DNA from: Acidobacteriota bacterium
GTDB taxonomy: Bacteria; Acidobacteriota; Vicinamibacteria; Vicinamibacterales; Fen-181
Length of the DNA: 64,000 bases
NCBI GenBank assembly: GCA_003170135.1
Contig: PMZR01000122.1
Coordinates: 6,514-70,513, forward strand
Direction of reading: 5' to 3'
This document shows, piece after piece, positions 8,796-17,308 of the stretch. Below the pieces are notes generated by a model. It was not told the origin of the DNA and ran no database searches. It was given only the letters and a program-made list of their open reading frames with translations. The translations under genes were made by a program, and so were the position numbers. Within the stretch, counting starts at the first letter, position 1. Every line of letters begins with the position of its first letter.

Positions 8796-9812
8796 ATGGG
8801 CGATTTCGAACCACTCTGGTGGTGCCGCGGCGGGGACAGGATGACGGTCACCGTGTGGGCCCGGCCACGCCGCTTCCCGCAGCTGCCGCCCGGCCAGCGC
8901 CGTTTCTTCTCGGTGGGCGACGGCACCTACGTGCTCGCCGACTGCAACTGGCAGCCGCGTCGCGACGAGGCCCCCGTGCTGCTGGCGCTCCACGGGCTCG
9001 AGGGATCGAGCGAGTCCCACTACATGAAAGGCCTGGCGGAGAAGGCGTGGCTGCGCGGCTTCAGCGTCATTCGGCTGAACCAGCGCAACTGCGGCGGCAC
9101 CGAGCATCTCACGCGTGGCCTCTATCACTCCGGCCTCACCGACGATGCGCGGGCCGTTGTCGAAGAGATCATCACGCGCGATCGGGTGCCCGCCGTCACG
9201 ATAGCGGGCTACTCGCTCGGCGGCAACGTCGCGCTCAAGCTTGCCGGGGAGTATGGCGCCCTCGCCCCGCCCGAACTGGTCGCGGTCTCTGCGGTCTCGC
9301 CGCCAATCGATCTCCCGCAGGCCATCGTGCTGCTCGAACGTCGCCTGAATCTCCCTTACCAGTGGAACTTCGTCTCGAGCCTGAAGCGGCAGATTCAGCG
9401 CAAGCGCGCGGTCTTTCCCGACAGCTATTCGACCGACGGGCTCGGGCGCATCCGCACGGTGCGTGCGTTCGACGACCGATACACCGCACCGCAGAGCGGG
9501 TTTTGCGACGCCGTCGATTACTACGAGCGCGCCAGCGCCATCCACGTGATCCCGCGCATCTCGGTGCCGACGCTCATCCTCAGCGCGGTGGACGATCCCT
9601 TCATCCCGGCCGCGCCCTTCCGCGATCCGCGCGTCACCGGCAACCCGAGCGTCGAGGTGCTCCTGACCAGCCACGGCGGCCACTGCGGCTTCCTCTCGAG
9701 ACGCTGCGCCGACCACGACGGATACTGGGCCGAGTGGAAGATCATCGAGTTCATGCAACAGGCCATGGACGGCAGAGGCGAAGCCGAAGTCGAAGAGCGC
9801 AAGGTGGGGTGA
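8796..9812 (+). CDS. YheT-like alpha/beta hydrolase
   Basis: This is a 338-residue member of the YheT/UPF0017 group of alpha/beta hydrolases, which are thought to act as esterases. The nucleophile elbow GYSLGGN (138-144) holds Ser140. HGLEGSSES gives the oxyanion region, SAVDDPFIP the likely acid, and HGGHCGF the catalytic His. The family N-terminus, which begins near FEPLW, supports the ATG at 8796 rather than the in-frame ATG 39 bases upstream. It is divergent from the kinase gene, with a 100-base shared upstream region. The substrate is unknown. Confidence 0.85.
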   Translation: MGDFEPLWWCRGGDRMTVTVWARPRRFPQLPPGQRRFFSVGDGTYVLADCNWQPRRDEAPVLLALHGLEGSSESHYMKGLAEKAWLRGFSVIRLNQRNCGGTEHLTRGLYHSGLTDDARAVVEEIITRDRVPAVTIAGYSLGGNVALKLAGEYGALAPPELVAVSAVSPPIDLPQAIVLLERRLNLPYQWNFVSSLKRQIQRKRAVFPDSYSTDGLGRIRTVRAFDDRYTAPQSGFCDAVDYYERASAIHVIPRISVPTLILSAVDDPFIPAAPFRDPRVTGNPSVEVLLTSHGGHCGFLSRRCADHDGYWAEWKIIEFMQQAMDGRGEAEVEERKVG

Positions 9813-9840
9813 CGCCCGGCCCGGCACGACGGCCGTCGCG

Positions 9841-10542
9841 TTACGTCTCGAGCAGCCGCATCAGTTCCTTCGCGAACTCGGGTCCCTTCCCGGCTTCCTC
9901 GTGCTTGAAATACACGAAGATGTCCCCGCAGCCCGCCTGCTCGTCGCGCATCCGCGCGGCCCACTGGCGCAGGTCGTCCAGCGTGTAGCCTTCATCGCGC
10001 AGCCGGAAGTAGCCGAAGTCCGCGGTCATGACGACCGGCGTCGCCATCTTCTCGCTTTCCGCAATGCAGAGCGCCGCGTTGTGCTGCCGCAGCCGTGCGA
10101 AGACTTCGGGAACGTGCCAGGACGGGTGCCTGAACTCGAACGCCGCGCGCGCGGTCGCGGGCAGCCAGCCGAGGAACTCGTCGAGGACGGGCAGGGCGAG
10201 TTTGAAGGTCGGGGGCATCTGGAAGAGCAACACGCCCAGCTTCTCGTGCAGCGTCAACGCCGTCGCGACGAAGGTCTCGACCAGCGGACGGCAGTTCTGG
10301 AGCTTGGCGTCGTGGGTAATCCGGCGGGGTGCCTTGAGCGTCAGCCGGAACTGCGCCGGCGTCGCCGCCGCCCAGCCGCGGAGCATCGCCTCGGTGGGCA
10401 GGCGGTAGAAGGTGTAGTTGATTTCGACCGTCTGGAACTGGCCGGCATAAAAGGCGAGCATCTTCGCGGGCGGGAGATTGGCCGGATAGAAGTTGCCGCG
10501 CCACTCGAGATAGTTGTACCCGGAGGTGCCGATCCAGAACAT
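9841..10542 (-). CDS. DUF72 (YecE-like) protein
   Basis: The protein starts with the family hallmark IGTSGYNYLEWRGNFYP and continues with INYTFYRLP and the TIM-barrel-like pattern of DUF72, ending at 233 residues, which is the family norm. GVLLFQMPPTF and EFRHPSW are further conserved segments. DUF72 proteins are widespread and their biochemical role is not established. The gene ends 28 bases from the hydrolase gene, tail to tail. Its start codon lies next to a heptamer array that belongs to the 3' end of the upstream RRM gene. Confidence 0.9.
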   Translation of the reverse strand: MFWIGTSGYNYLEWRGNFYPANLPPAKMLAFYAGQFQTVEINYTFYRLPTEAMLRGWAAATPAQFRLTLKAPRRITHDAKLQNCRPLVETFVATALTLHEKLGVLLFQMPPTFKLALPVLDEFLGWLPATARAAFEFRHPSWHVPEVFARLRQHNAALCIAESEKMATPVVMTADFGYFRLRDEGYTLDDLRQWAARMRDEQAGCGDIFVYFKHEEAGKGPEFAKELMRLLET

Positions 10543-10551
10543 TCAGCGATC

Positions 10552-10628
10552 GTGCAACGTGCAGGGTGCAGAGTGCAAGGTGCGCGTGCAAGGTGCTGGT
10601 CGCACCCTGCACGTTGCACGTTGCACGA
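10552..10628. repeat. Heptamer array GTGCAAC/GTGCAGG with inverted arm
   Basis: The left arm reads GTGCAAC, GTGCAGG, GTGCAGA, GTGCAAG, GTGCGC and GTGCAAG. After GTGCTGGTC the right arm reads GCACCCTGCACGTTGCACG, its reverse complement. The array ends two bases from the stop codon of the RRM gene (leftward) and starts ten bases from the DUF72 start. The arms fold into a hairpin with a short loop. Confidence 0.92.
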
Positions 10629-10630
10629 CC

Positions 10631-10963
10631 CTACCAGCGCGGCTCGCGCTGGCCGCGGCCGCCGAAGTCCTGGCCACCGCCGTCCGCAAACCCGCGGCCG
10701 CCGCCGCCACCCCCGGTGCGCGGCCGGGCTTCATTCACCACCAGCGCCCGGCCTTCCATCTGGAACTGGTGGAACTCCTCCACCGCCTTCTGCGCGGCTT
10801 CGTCGGTCGCCATCTCGACAAAGGCGAATCCGCGAGCGCGGCCCGTCACGTTGTCCTTCATGACCTGGACATTGTCGACGGCCCCTGCCCGGCTGAACAG
10901 CGCAGTGAGCTCTTCTTCGGTTGCCCGATACGGCAGATTCCCGACGTACAGTCTACGGCCCAT
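10631..10963 (-). CDS. RRM-domain RNA-binding protein
   Basis: One RNA-recognition motif covers residues 1-80, with RNP2 (LYVGNL) near the N-terminus and RNP1 (RGFAFVEM) in the middle. A glycine/arginine-rich tail (GGGGGGRGF, GGGQDFGGRG) follows. This layout matches small bacterial RRM proteins known from cyanobacteria and other phyla, which bind single-stranded RNA and are often cold-induced. At 110 residues it is of typical length. The leader before the ATG is long (about 140 bases from a good -10 box), consistent with post-transcriptional control, although the sequence does not prove it. Confidence 0.93.
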   Translation of the reverse strand: MGRRLYVGNLPYRATEEELTALFSRAGAVDNVQVMKDNVTGRARGFAFVEMATDEAAQKAVEEFHQFQMEGRALVVNEARPRTGGGGGGRGFADGGGQDFGGRGQREPRW

Positions 10964-11112
10964 CTGACAAGACTCCTACCGAACTTCGCGCGGACACACT
11001 GATGGCGACACACCCGCGCGCTCGGGATAGTCGCTCCGGGAACACGACTCTGGGAGGGCTGGACGGTGGGTAGAGACCCGGACAAACAGAAACAGGCACC
11101 TGAACTGTGCGC

Positions 11113-11118
11113 AGTATA
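11113..11118 (-). promoter_or_regulatory. Probable -10 box and long leader of the RRM gene
   Basis: TATACT (minus strand) is preceded by GG and followed by G. TTGCCG lies 19 bases upstream as a weak -35. Transcription from here would give an untranslated leader of about 140 bases down to the ATG at 10963, unusually long for this gene-dense window. Such leaders are common in cold-responsive RNA-binding protein genes. Confidence 0.5.
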
Positions 11119-11205
11119 CCAGAACTCGTCAACACCGCGGCAACTTGCGTGCGGTTGAGTTGATTGGGTGCTAGAGTGGAACGAACGTCAACGCTGGAGG
11201 GATGC

Positions 11206-12054
11206 GTGAGGCGTTCACTCTTGCCTGGACTCTTCGCCATCGTCTCGCTGCTCTTCGCCGCCTGCGGGGCCCCTCAGGCCCGACAATACGAGCTGCGCGG
11301 CCAGATCCTGGACATCAACCGGACCGATGCCGTCGTGACCATCCGTCACGGGGACATCCAGGGATTCATGCCCGCCATGACGATGCCGTTCAAGGTGAAG
11401 GACCGGCGCCTGCTCGAGGGCCGCACCCGCGGCGACCTGGTCAAGGGCACGCTGGCCGTCACCGACGATGAGGCTTACCTCATGCGGCTCGAGGTGACCG
11501 GTCACGCGGACGTCGTCCAGACGGCCCAGGTACCGTTAGCCGATGTGCTCCAGCCGGGCGCGATGGTGCCCGACGCACGCCTGGTGGACGTGGACGGTCA
11601 GCCGTTCCAGTTGTCGAGCCTGCGAGGCTCGGCCGTCGTGTTGACCTTCATTTACACGCGGTGCCCGCTGCCCGAGTTCTGTCCGCGGATGGACCGCCAG
11701 TTCAGCGTGCTGCTCGGCCGGATCCGGGACAATCCGCGCCTGCGGGGAACGGTCCGCCTGCTGTCAATCTCGTTCGATCCGGAGTACGATACTCCGGCTG
11801 TCCTGGGTGCCCATCAGCGCGGCGTCGGAGCCGATGGGACCATCTGGAGGTTCGCCAGCGCCGATCGCCAGACGATCGACGCGTTCGCCCCGCGTTTCGG
11901 CCTGGTCGTCGTGCACGAGGCCCCCGACGACATCACGCACAACCTGCGCACGGCGATCGTCGATCGGCAGGGCCGGTTGGTGAAGATTTATGACGGCAGC
12001 GGGTGGAGCGCCGACGAGGTGTTGGCGGCGCTGCTGAACGCCTCGGGAACGTGA
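11206..12054 (+). CDS. SCO1/SenC-type lipoprotein with an N-terminal CusF-like copper domain
   Basis: The 282-residue protein begins with a signal peptide and lipobox LLFAAC (Cys20), so it is a lipid-anchored envelope protein. Residues 28-105 resemble a CusF-type copper-binding domain, including PAMTMPFKV (56-64) with the Met residues that bind copper. Residues 110-282 form a SCO1/SenC thioredoxin fold with TRCPLPEFCP (Cys153 and Cys159) and a downstream DITHN His that completes the copper site. SCO proteins help assemble the CuA centre of cytochrome oxidase. The added CusF-like domain suggests copper capture and delivery in one chain. I chose the GTG at 11206 because GGAGG lies just upstream. 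Confidence 0.88.
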   Translation: MRRSLLPGLFAIVSLLFAACGAPQARQYELRGQILDINRTDAVVTIRHGDIQGFMPAMTMPFKVKDRRLLEGRTRGDLVKGTLAVTDDEAYLMRLEVTGHADVVQTAQVPLADVLQPGAMVPDARLVDVDGQPFQLSSLRGSAVVLTFIYTRCPLPEFCPRMDRQFSVLLGRIRDNPRLRGTVRLLSISFDPEYDTPAVLGAHQRGVGADGTIWRFASADRQTIDAFAPRFGLVVVHEAPDDITHNLRTAIVDRQGRLVKIYDGSGWSADEVLAALLNASGT

Positions 12055-12111
12055 CAGCCAGCGATCGAACCGCCCTCATGTACTGATTCGCCCCGCAAGG
12101 TCTTTCTTGAA

Positions 12112-12136
12112 TGGCGGAGACCCCTGCACTCCGCCA
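12112..12136. terminator. Hairpin after the SCO gene
   Basis: TGGCGGAG at 12112-12119 pairs perfectly with CTCCGCCA at 12129-12136 across a 9-base loop, 58 bases after the SCO stop codon and 27 bases before iorA. No T-run follows it, so it may be a terminator that needs other factors, or a processing hairpin. Confidence 0.35.
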
Positions 12137-12162
12137 GGCTCGGTCCGAAAGAAAACAAACCT

Positions 12163-13785
12163 ATGAGCGATATGGTGCTGCTGGGAGATGAGGCTGTCGC
12201 GCTCGGCGCGGTCCACGCCGGGATCACGGCCTCGTACGCTTACCCTGGCACTCCGTCGACCGAGATCACGGAGTACCTGCTGCGCTACTCTGCCAGGCAC
12301 GGCAAGCCGAAAGCGGCGTGGTGCACCAACGAGAAGACCGCGTACGAAGAGGCGCTGGGCGTGTCGCTGGTCGGCCGCCGCGCGCTCGTCTCGATGAAGC
12401 ACGTCGGGCTGAACGTGGCGTCCGACCCGTTCATGAACTCGGCGCTGCTGACCATCAACGGCGGCCTGGTGGTGGTGGTCGCGGACGACCCGGGGATGCA
12501 CAGCTCGCAGAACGAGCAGGACAGCCGCTACTACGCGGACTTCGCGCGCGTGATCTGCCTCGAACCTGCCAGCCAGCAGGAAGCCTACGAGATGACGCGC
12601 GAGGCGTTCGATGTGTCCGAGCGGTTCCACATCCCGGTGCTCGTGCGGCTGGTGACACGCCTCGCGCACAGCCGCGCCATCGTCCACATGCCGGACAAGG
12701 CCCGCGAGGAGACGGCGCTGCACAAGGCGGCCGACTGGACCGGCTGGACGCTGCTGCCAGGCAACGCGCGCCGGCAGTGGCACTCGCTGCTCGAACGCCA
12801 GAAGGATTTCCAGGCGTACACCCAGCAGTCGCCCCACAACCCGCTCAGGCTGACCGGGCGTCACGACCTCGGCGTCATTACCACGGGCCTGGCGCGCAAT
12901 TACTACGTCGAGAATCTCGAAGAGGCCGGCGAGCATCCGTCGCACCTGCACATCGGCGCCTATCCGATGCCCGTGGCGAAGATCCGCGAACTGGTCTCGC
13001 ACGTCGAGAAGGTGCTGGTGCTCGAGGAGGGCTACCCGCTGGTCGAGCATCTGCTTCGCGGCATCATTCCGCCCGGCATCGCGATTTCAGGCAAGGAATC
13101 GGGCGAGGTTCCCGAGGATGGCGAACTGACGCCCGACATCGTGCGCCGGGCGTTGTCGCTGCCCGTCCGCGCGGGCGTCGACCTGCCCGGGGTGGCGCTT
13201 CCCAACCGGCCGCCGCAGCTGTGCGACGGCTGCCCGCACGCCGACACGCTCGAGGCGCTCCAGGCGGCGCTGAAGGGATTCGACACCACGCTCGTCACGT
13301 CCGACATCGGCTGTTACACGCTCGGCGCGCTGCCGCCGTACTCGGCGGTCGAATCGTGCGTGTGCATGGGCGCCTCGGTCGGCATGGCAAAGGGAGCATC
13401 GGATGCGGGATTCCGGCCGGCGGTCGGCGTCATCGGCGACAGCACGTTCCTGCACTCCGGCCTCACGCCGCTCATCGATGCCATCGCCGCCAACACCGAC
13501 ATGACGCTCGTCATCGTCGACAACCAGGCGGTGGCCATGACCGGGGGCCAGAAGACGATGCTGCCTTCGTCTTCGCTGAAGGGGCTGGTGCTGGGCCTGG
13601 GCGTGAGCCCGGAGCACTGCCGTGTGATCAAGGCGCACCACACGCAGGCGGCGGCCAACGCGGAGATCATCCGCGCCGAACTGGAGCACCGCGGGCTGTC
13701 GGTCATCATCGCGGTGCGGGAGTGCATCGAGACGGCCAGGACGAGGAAGAAACTGGCGGCCGGCGCGCAGGAGGCCACAGCATGA
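12163..13785 (+). CDS. iorA: Indolepyruvate:ferredoxin oxidoreductase alpha subunit, lacking the ferredoxin domain
   Basis: IorA carries thiamine diphosphate and oxidises aryl pyruvates with CoA to aryl-acetyl-CoA. The N-terminal pyrimidine-binding half starts with LLGDEAVALGA and GITASYAYPGTPSTE. The C-terminal TPP half has CDGCPHADT, SDIGCYTLG and the GDSTFLHSGLTPL motif. The chain ends at 540 residues in ETARTRKKLAAGAQEATA. The usual two-cluster [4Fe-4S] ferredoxin domain of archaeal and many bacterial IorA proteins (about 600-650 residues) is therefore absent. The stop codon overlaps the iorB start (ATGA), so the two are translationally coupled. Electrons would need another carrier. Confidence 0.92.
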   Translation: MSDMVLLGDEAVALGAVHAGITASYAYPGTPSTEITEYLLRYSARHGKPKAAWCTNEKTAYEEALGVSLVGRRALVSMKHVGLNVASDPFMNSALLTINGGLVVVVADDPGMHSSQNEQDSRYYADFARVICLEPASQQEAYEMTREAFDVSERFHIPVLVRLVTRLAHSRAIVHMPDKAREETALHKAADWTGWTLLPGNARRQWHSLLERQKDFQAYTQQSPHNPLRLTGRHDLGVITTGLARNYYVENLEEAGEHPSHLHIGAYPMPVAKIRELVSHVEKVLVLEEGYPLVEHLLRGIIPPGIAISGKESGEVPEDGELTPDIVRRALSLPVRAGVDLPGVALPNRPPQLCDGCPHADTLEALQAALKGFDTTLVTSDIGCYTLGALPPYSAVESCVCMGASVGMAKGASDAGFRPAVGVIGDSTFLHSGLTPLIDAIAANTDMTLVIVDNQAVAMTGGQKTMLPSSSLKGLVLGLGVSPEHCRVIKAHHTQAAANAEIIRAELEHRGLSVIIAVRECIETARTRKKLAAGAQEATA

Positions 13786-14363
13786 AGTACGACATCATCC
13801 TCGCGGGCGTCGGCGGACAGGGCGTCCTGTCGGTGTCGGCGCTCATCGCGTCGAGCGCGATGGAGGAAGGCCTTCACGTGAAGCAGTCCGAGGTCCACGG
13901 CATGTCGCAGCGCGGCGGCGCCGTGCAGGCCAACCTGCGGCTGTCCGATCGGCCGATCGCCAGCGACCTGATTCCGCTCGGCAGCGCGTCGATGATTCTC
14001 GGCATGGAGCCGCTCGAGAGCCTGCGCTACCTGCCGTTCCTCGACCCGGCCGGCACGATCGTCACCGCGAGCGATCCGCTGGTGAACATCGGCGACTACC
14101 CACCGCTCGAGGGCCTGTTGGCGTCGATTCGGACGCTGCCGCACGCGGCCCTCATCGACGCCGATCGGCTCGCGCGCGAGGCGGGCTCGGCGCGGGCGAC
14201 CAACATGGTGATGGTGGGCGCGGCCTCGAGCCACCTGCCCGTGCAGGTGGCGACGATCGAGCACTTCATCGAGAGCCTGTTCGCGCGCAAGGGCGGGAAC
14301 GTCGTGGCGACCAACCTGAAGGCGTTCCGCGCGGGACGGGAGGCGGCGGCCGCATGGGCGTGA
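13782..14363 (+). CDS. iorB: Indolepyruvate:ferredoxin oxidoreductase beta subunit
   Basis: This 193-residue gamma-type subunit of the 2-oxoacid oxidoreductase superfamily starts with DIILAGVGGQGVLSVSALIA and contains KQSEVHGMSQRGGAVQ, the CoA-interaction region. It completes the IorAB enzyme with the upstream gene, which it overlaps by four bases. The last ten bases overlap the start of the acyl-CoA synthetase gene, so all three are one operon. The product of IorAB, an arylacetyl-CoA, is a natural substrate for that synthetase. Confidence 0.94.
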   Translation: MKYDIILAGVGGQGVLSVSALIASSAMEEGLHVKQSEVHGMSQRGGAVQANLRLSDRPIASDLIPLGSASMILGMEPLESLRYLPFLDPAGTIVTASDPLVNIGDYPPLEGLLASIRTLPHAALIDADRLAREAGSARATNMVMVGAASSHLPVQVATIEHFIESLFARKGGNVVATNLKAFRAGREAAAAWA

Positions 14364-16633
14364 CGATCGACTGGACGCGCATCGACCAGGTCTTCGACAC
14401 CGCCCGCGCGCGCGGCGCGGCCGTGCTGCTCGAAACCGAGGGCAACCAGATGCTGGCCGCGCTCGGCTTCGCGCTGCCGCAGAGCGTCTTCGTGCGCGGG
14501 GCGCAGGACATGGTCCGCGACCCTGAAGGGGCGCGCGAGACCGGACTTTCCGGCGACCGCGTCGTCGTCAAGGTCATCTCGCCCGAGATTCTTCACAAGA
14601 GCGACGTGGGCGGCGTCAAGATCGTGCCGAACGAGGCACGGGCGATCGCGGCCGCCATCCGCGACATGGAGGAGCAATTCGCGGGGCAGGCGGTCGTCGG
14701 GTACACCATCAACGAGTTCATCGCCTACGACCGCGCGCTCGGCCACGAACTGCTGCTCGGCCTGCGATGGACCGAGGACTTCGGCCCGGTCGTCACGTTC
14801 GGCCCCGGCGGCATCTACACGGAGTTCCTCGCCTCGAACTTCAAGGTCGGTTGCGACGTGGCGATCTTCTCGCCGGACGTGGAAGACGAGGCGCGCATCG
14901 AGGAGGCGATCGACCGCGTGGCGGTGATGAGCCTCGTGACAGGCCGGCTGCGCGGCCAGCCCGCGAAGATCCAGGCCAGCGCGGTCGTGCCCGCGATCTC
15001 GCGGTTCATGGCGCTCGCGCGGCGCTCGATGCCCGACCCGATCGCCGAGTGCGAGATCAACCCGCTCGTTGTGACCACGCACGGCCTCGTGGCGCTCGAC
15101 ATCCTGGTGAAGCTGGCGACCGGCAGGGGCGACCCGGCGGCTCGCCCCCACGCGCGCCCCGTTGACAAGCTGAAACACCTTCTCGAACCCTCGTCGGCCG
15201 CGATCATCGGCGTCTCGGAGAAGCTCAATCCCGGCCACATCATCCTCAACAACCTGATTCGCGAGGGATTCGATCGCGCGCGCATCAGCGTGATCAAACC
15301 CGGCAGCGACGCGATCGAAGGCTGCCGCTGTTACCCGGACGTGACGTCGCTTCCCGGGCGCGTCGACATGCTCGTGCTGGCAGTTTCAGCCGCGCAGGCT
15401 CCCGAGGTCGTCGCGGAGGTCATCGAGCAGCGCAAGGCCGAGTCGCTCGTCGTCATTCCCGGCGGCCTCGAGGAAAAGAAAGGGACCGAGCACCTGACCT
15501 CGCGCATGCGCCAGGCGCTCGCGCGCGCACGGGAGAGCGAGTGGCGCGGGCCGCTCATCAATGGCGGCAACTGCCTCGGCATCCGGTCCCTGCCGGGGCA
15601 CTACGACACGATGTTCATCCCCGAACACAAGATGCCGGTGCCCGGCGGCCCGATGTCGCCCGTCGCGTTCATCTCGCAGAGCGGCGCGTTCGCCATCTCG
15701 CGCATGAGCAAGCTGCCGCTCAACCCGAAGTACGCGATCACGCTCGGCAACCAGATGGACCTGACCATCGGCGATTACCTCACCTACCTGAAAGACGATC
15801 GCGACATCCGCGTGTTTGCGGTCTACGTCGAAGGCTTCGCGCCGCTCGACGGCCGCCAGTTCCTGACGGCGGCCGACGAGATCGTCTCGAGCGGGCGCAC
15901 CGTCATCCTGTATCGGGCCGGGCGCACCGCGGCCGGTGCGCAGGCCTCGGCCAGCCACACGGCGTCAATCGCGGGCGATTACGCGGTGACGCGCGCGCTG
16001 GCGGAATCGGCGGGCGTCGTCGTGGCCGAGACGCTGCAGGATTACGAGGACCTGATCAAACTGTTCGCGTGGCTCGGCGACAAGGCGGTGGGCGGCTGGC
16101 GGCTGGGCGCGATCTCGAACGCCGGCTTCGAATGCGTCGCGATCGCCGACAACCTGGGCCGCTTCGATCTGCCGACCTTCGACGAGATGACGACGGCCCG
16201 GCTCGAGTCGATATTCAAGAGCGCGCGCATCGACTCCGTGGTGGACGTGCACAACCCGCTCGACCTGACGCCGATGGCGGGCGACGCCCCGTACGAAGAC
16301 GTCGTCCGCGCGGTGCTGTACGCGTCGAACATCGATGCCGCGATCGTCGGTTGCGTGCCGCTCACGCCGGCCATGAACACGCTGCCCGCCGGCCCGGGGC
16401 ATCGCGAGGACCTCTCGCAAGACGACTCGTTCGCCAGCCGGCTGGTTCGCCTGAAGGCCGCGACGATCAAACCGTGGGTCGCTGTCGTGGACGCGGGCAA
16501 GGTGTACGACCCGCTGGTGGCGATGCTCGAGGCGCGGCAGGTGCCGACCTTCCGCGAAGCGGATCGCGCGCTGCGCCTCTTCAACGTGTTCTGCGCGGCA
16601 CAGCTGAATCGAGCCTGCGCGCGCAGCACGTAG
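14354..16633 (+). CDS. ADP-forming acyl-CoA synthetase (ATP-grasp plus CoA-binding fusion)
   Basis: NDP-forming acyl-CoA synthetases convert acyl-CoA, ADP and phosphate to acid, CoA and ATP. In this 759-residue chain an ATP-grasp domain comes first (about 1-245, with HKSDVGGVKIV). A CoA-binding Rossmann domain starting near SSAAIIGVSEKLNPG follows, and then ligase domains that include ISQSGAFAIS and the phosphohistidine segment ASASHTASIAGDYA. This is the order beta then alpha, the reverse of many fused enzymes. It overlaps iorB by ten bases. In this context it most likely harvests the thioester energy of aryl-acetyl-CoA made by IorAB, as known in hyperthermophilic archaea. The acyl specificity is inferred. 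Confidence 0.9.
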   Translation: MGVTIDWTRIDQVFDTARARGAAVLLETEGNQMLAALGFALPQSVFVRGAQDMVRDPEGARETGLSGDRVVVKVISPEILHKSDVGGVKIVPNEARAIAAAIRDMEEQFAGQAVVGYTINEFIAYDRALGHELLLGLRWTEDFGPVVTFGPGGIYTEFLASNFKVGCDVAIFSPDVEDEARIEEAIDRVAVMSLVTGRLRGQPAKIQASAVVPAISRFMALARRSMPDPIAECEINPLVVTTHGLVALDILVKLATGRGDPAARPHARPVDKLKHLLEPSSAAIIGVSEKLNPGHIILNNLIREGFDRARISVIKPGSDAIEGCRCYPDVTSLPGRVDMLVLAVSAAQAPEVVAEVIEQRKAESLVVIPGGLEEKKGTEHLTSRMRQALARARESEWRGPLINGGNCLGIRSLPGHYDTMFIPEHKMPVPGGPMSPVAFISQSGAFAISRMSKLPLNPKYAITLGNQMDLTIGDYLTYLKDDRDIRVFAVYVEGFAPLDGRQFLTAADEIVSSGRTVILYRAGRTAAGAQASASHTASIAGDYAVTRALAESAGVVVAETLQDYEDLIKLFAWLGDKAVGGWRLGAISNAGFECVAIADNLGRFDLPTFDEMTTARLESIFKSARIDSVVDVHNPLDLTPMAGDAPYEDVVRAVLYASNIDAAIVGCVPLTPAMNTLPAGPGHREDLSQDDSFASRLVRLKAATIKPWVAVVDAGKVYDPLVAMLEARQVPTFREADRALRLFNVFCAAQLNRACARST

Positions 16634-16653
16634 GGCGGGGCCCGAGGCACATC

Positions 16654-17250
16654 ATGGCGAAGTCCACTCCCCGTTTCGCCGACCATCCCGCCGTCGCGCA
16701 CCTGCAGGCGGTCATCGGGAATCTCGAGAAGAACACCGGCAAGCCGCTCGAAGAATGGGTGCGCCTGGTCAAAAAGGCGCCAGCCACGACGCGTCAAGAG
16801 CGGATGCGGTGGCTCAAGGCGGAACACGGGCTCGGGCAGACGACCGCGCTCGCGATCGTGTCCGCGCTCGAGGACGAGAACCCCATCGACTACAACCCTC
16901 AGCAGTTTCTCGACGGGTTGTATGCCGGCGCGAAAGCCGCGCTGCGGCCGGCGGGCGACGAGTTGATGCGGTTGGCGATGGCGCTCGGACCCGACGTGAC
17001 CGCCACGCCGTGCAAGACGTTCGTGCCGCTTTGCCGGCGGCACGTCTTCGCGCAGATCAAGCCCGCCACCAACACGCGGATCGATCTCGGCCTGGCACTC
17101 GGCAAGACGAAAGCGACCGCGCGCCTGCTCGACACCGGCGGCCTCGCGAAAGGCGATCGGATCACGCACCGCATCGCGATTACGTCGGTTGCGGAGATCG
17201 ACACCGAGGTCAGACGCTGGCTGAAGGCGGCCTATGAGGCGGACCAGTAG
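16654..17250 (+). CDS. DUF4287/DUF5655-type protein
   Basis: The 198-residue protein has an N-terminal helical segment with EWVRLVKK and GLGQTTALAIVSAL, typical of DUF4287. The C-terminal part (AGAKAALRPAGDELMRLAMAL, KTFVPLCRRHVFAQIKP) resembles DUF5655. No catalytic residues are known for either family. It starts 20 bases after the acyl-CoA synthetase stop codon and may be co-transcribed, but no functional link is evident. Its TAG stop codon lies inside the first heptamer (CAGTAGACA) of the array that follows. Confidence 0.75.
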   Translation: MAKSTPRFADHPAVAHLQAVIGNLEKNTGKPLEEWVRLVKKAPATTRQERMRWLKAEHGLGQTTALAIVSALEDENPIDYNPQQFLDGLYAGAKAALRPAGDELMRLAMALGPDVTATPCKTFVPLCRRHVFAQIKPATNTRIDLGLALGKTKATARLLDTGGLAKGDRITHRIAITSVAEIDTEVRRWLKAAYEADQ

Positions 17251-17308
17251 ACAGGAGAGAGTGGGCAGTAGACGGCGTGACAGGCTGATTACCGACTACC
17301 GACCATCG
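17246..17308. repeat. Heptamer array bridging two convergent gene ends
   Basis: The left arm has CAGTAGACAGG, GTGGGCA and GTAGACG. The right arm has TACCGAC, TACCGAC and CATCG, whose reverse complement is GTCGGTA. The TAG stop codon of the DUF4287 gene (17248-17250) and that of the convergent PLP-enzyme gene (17298-17296) are both inside repeat words. The units are more degenerate than in other arrays. Confidence 0.65.
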
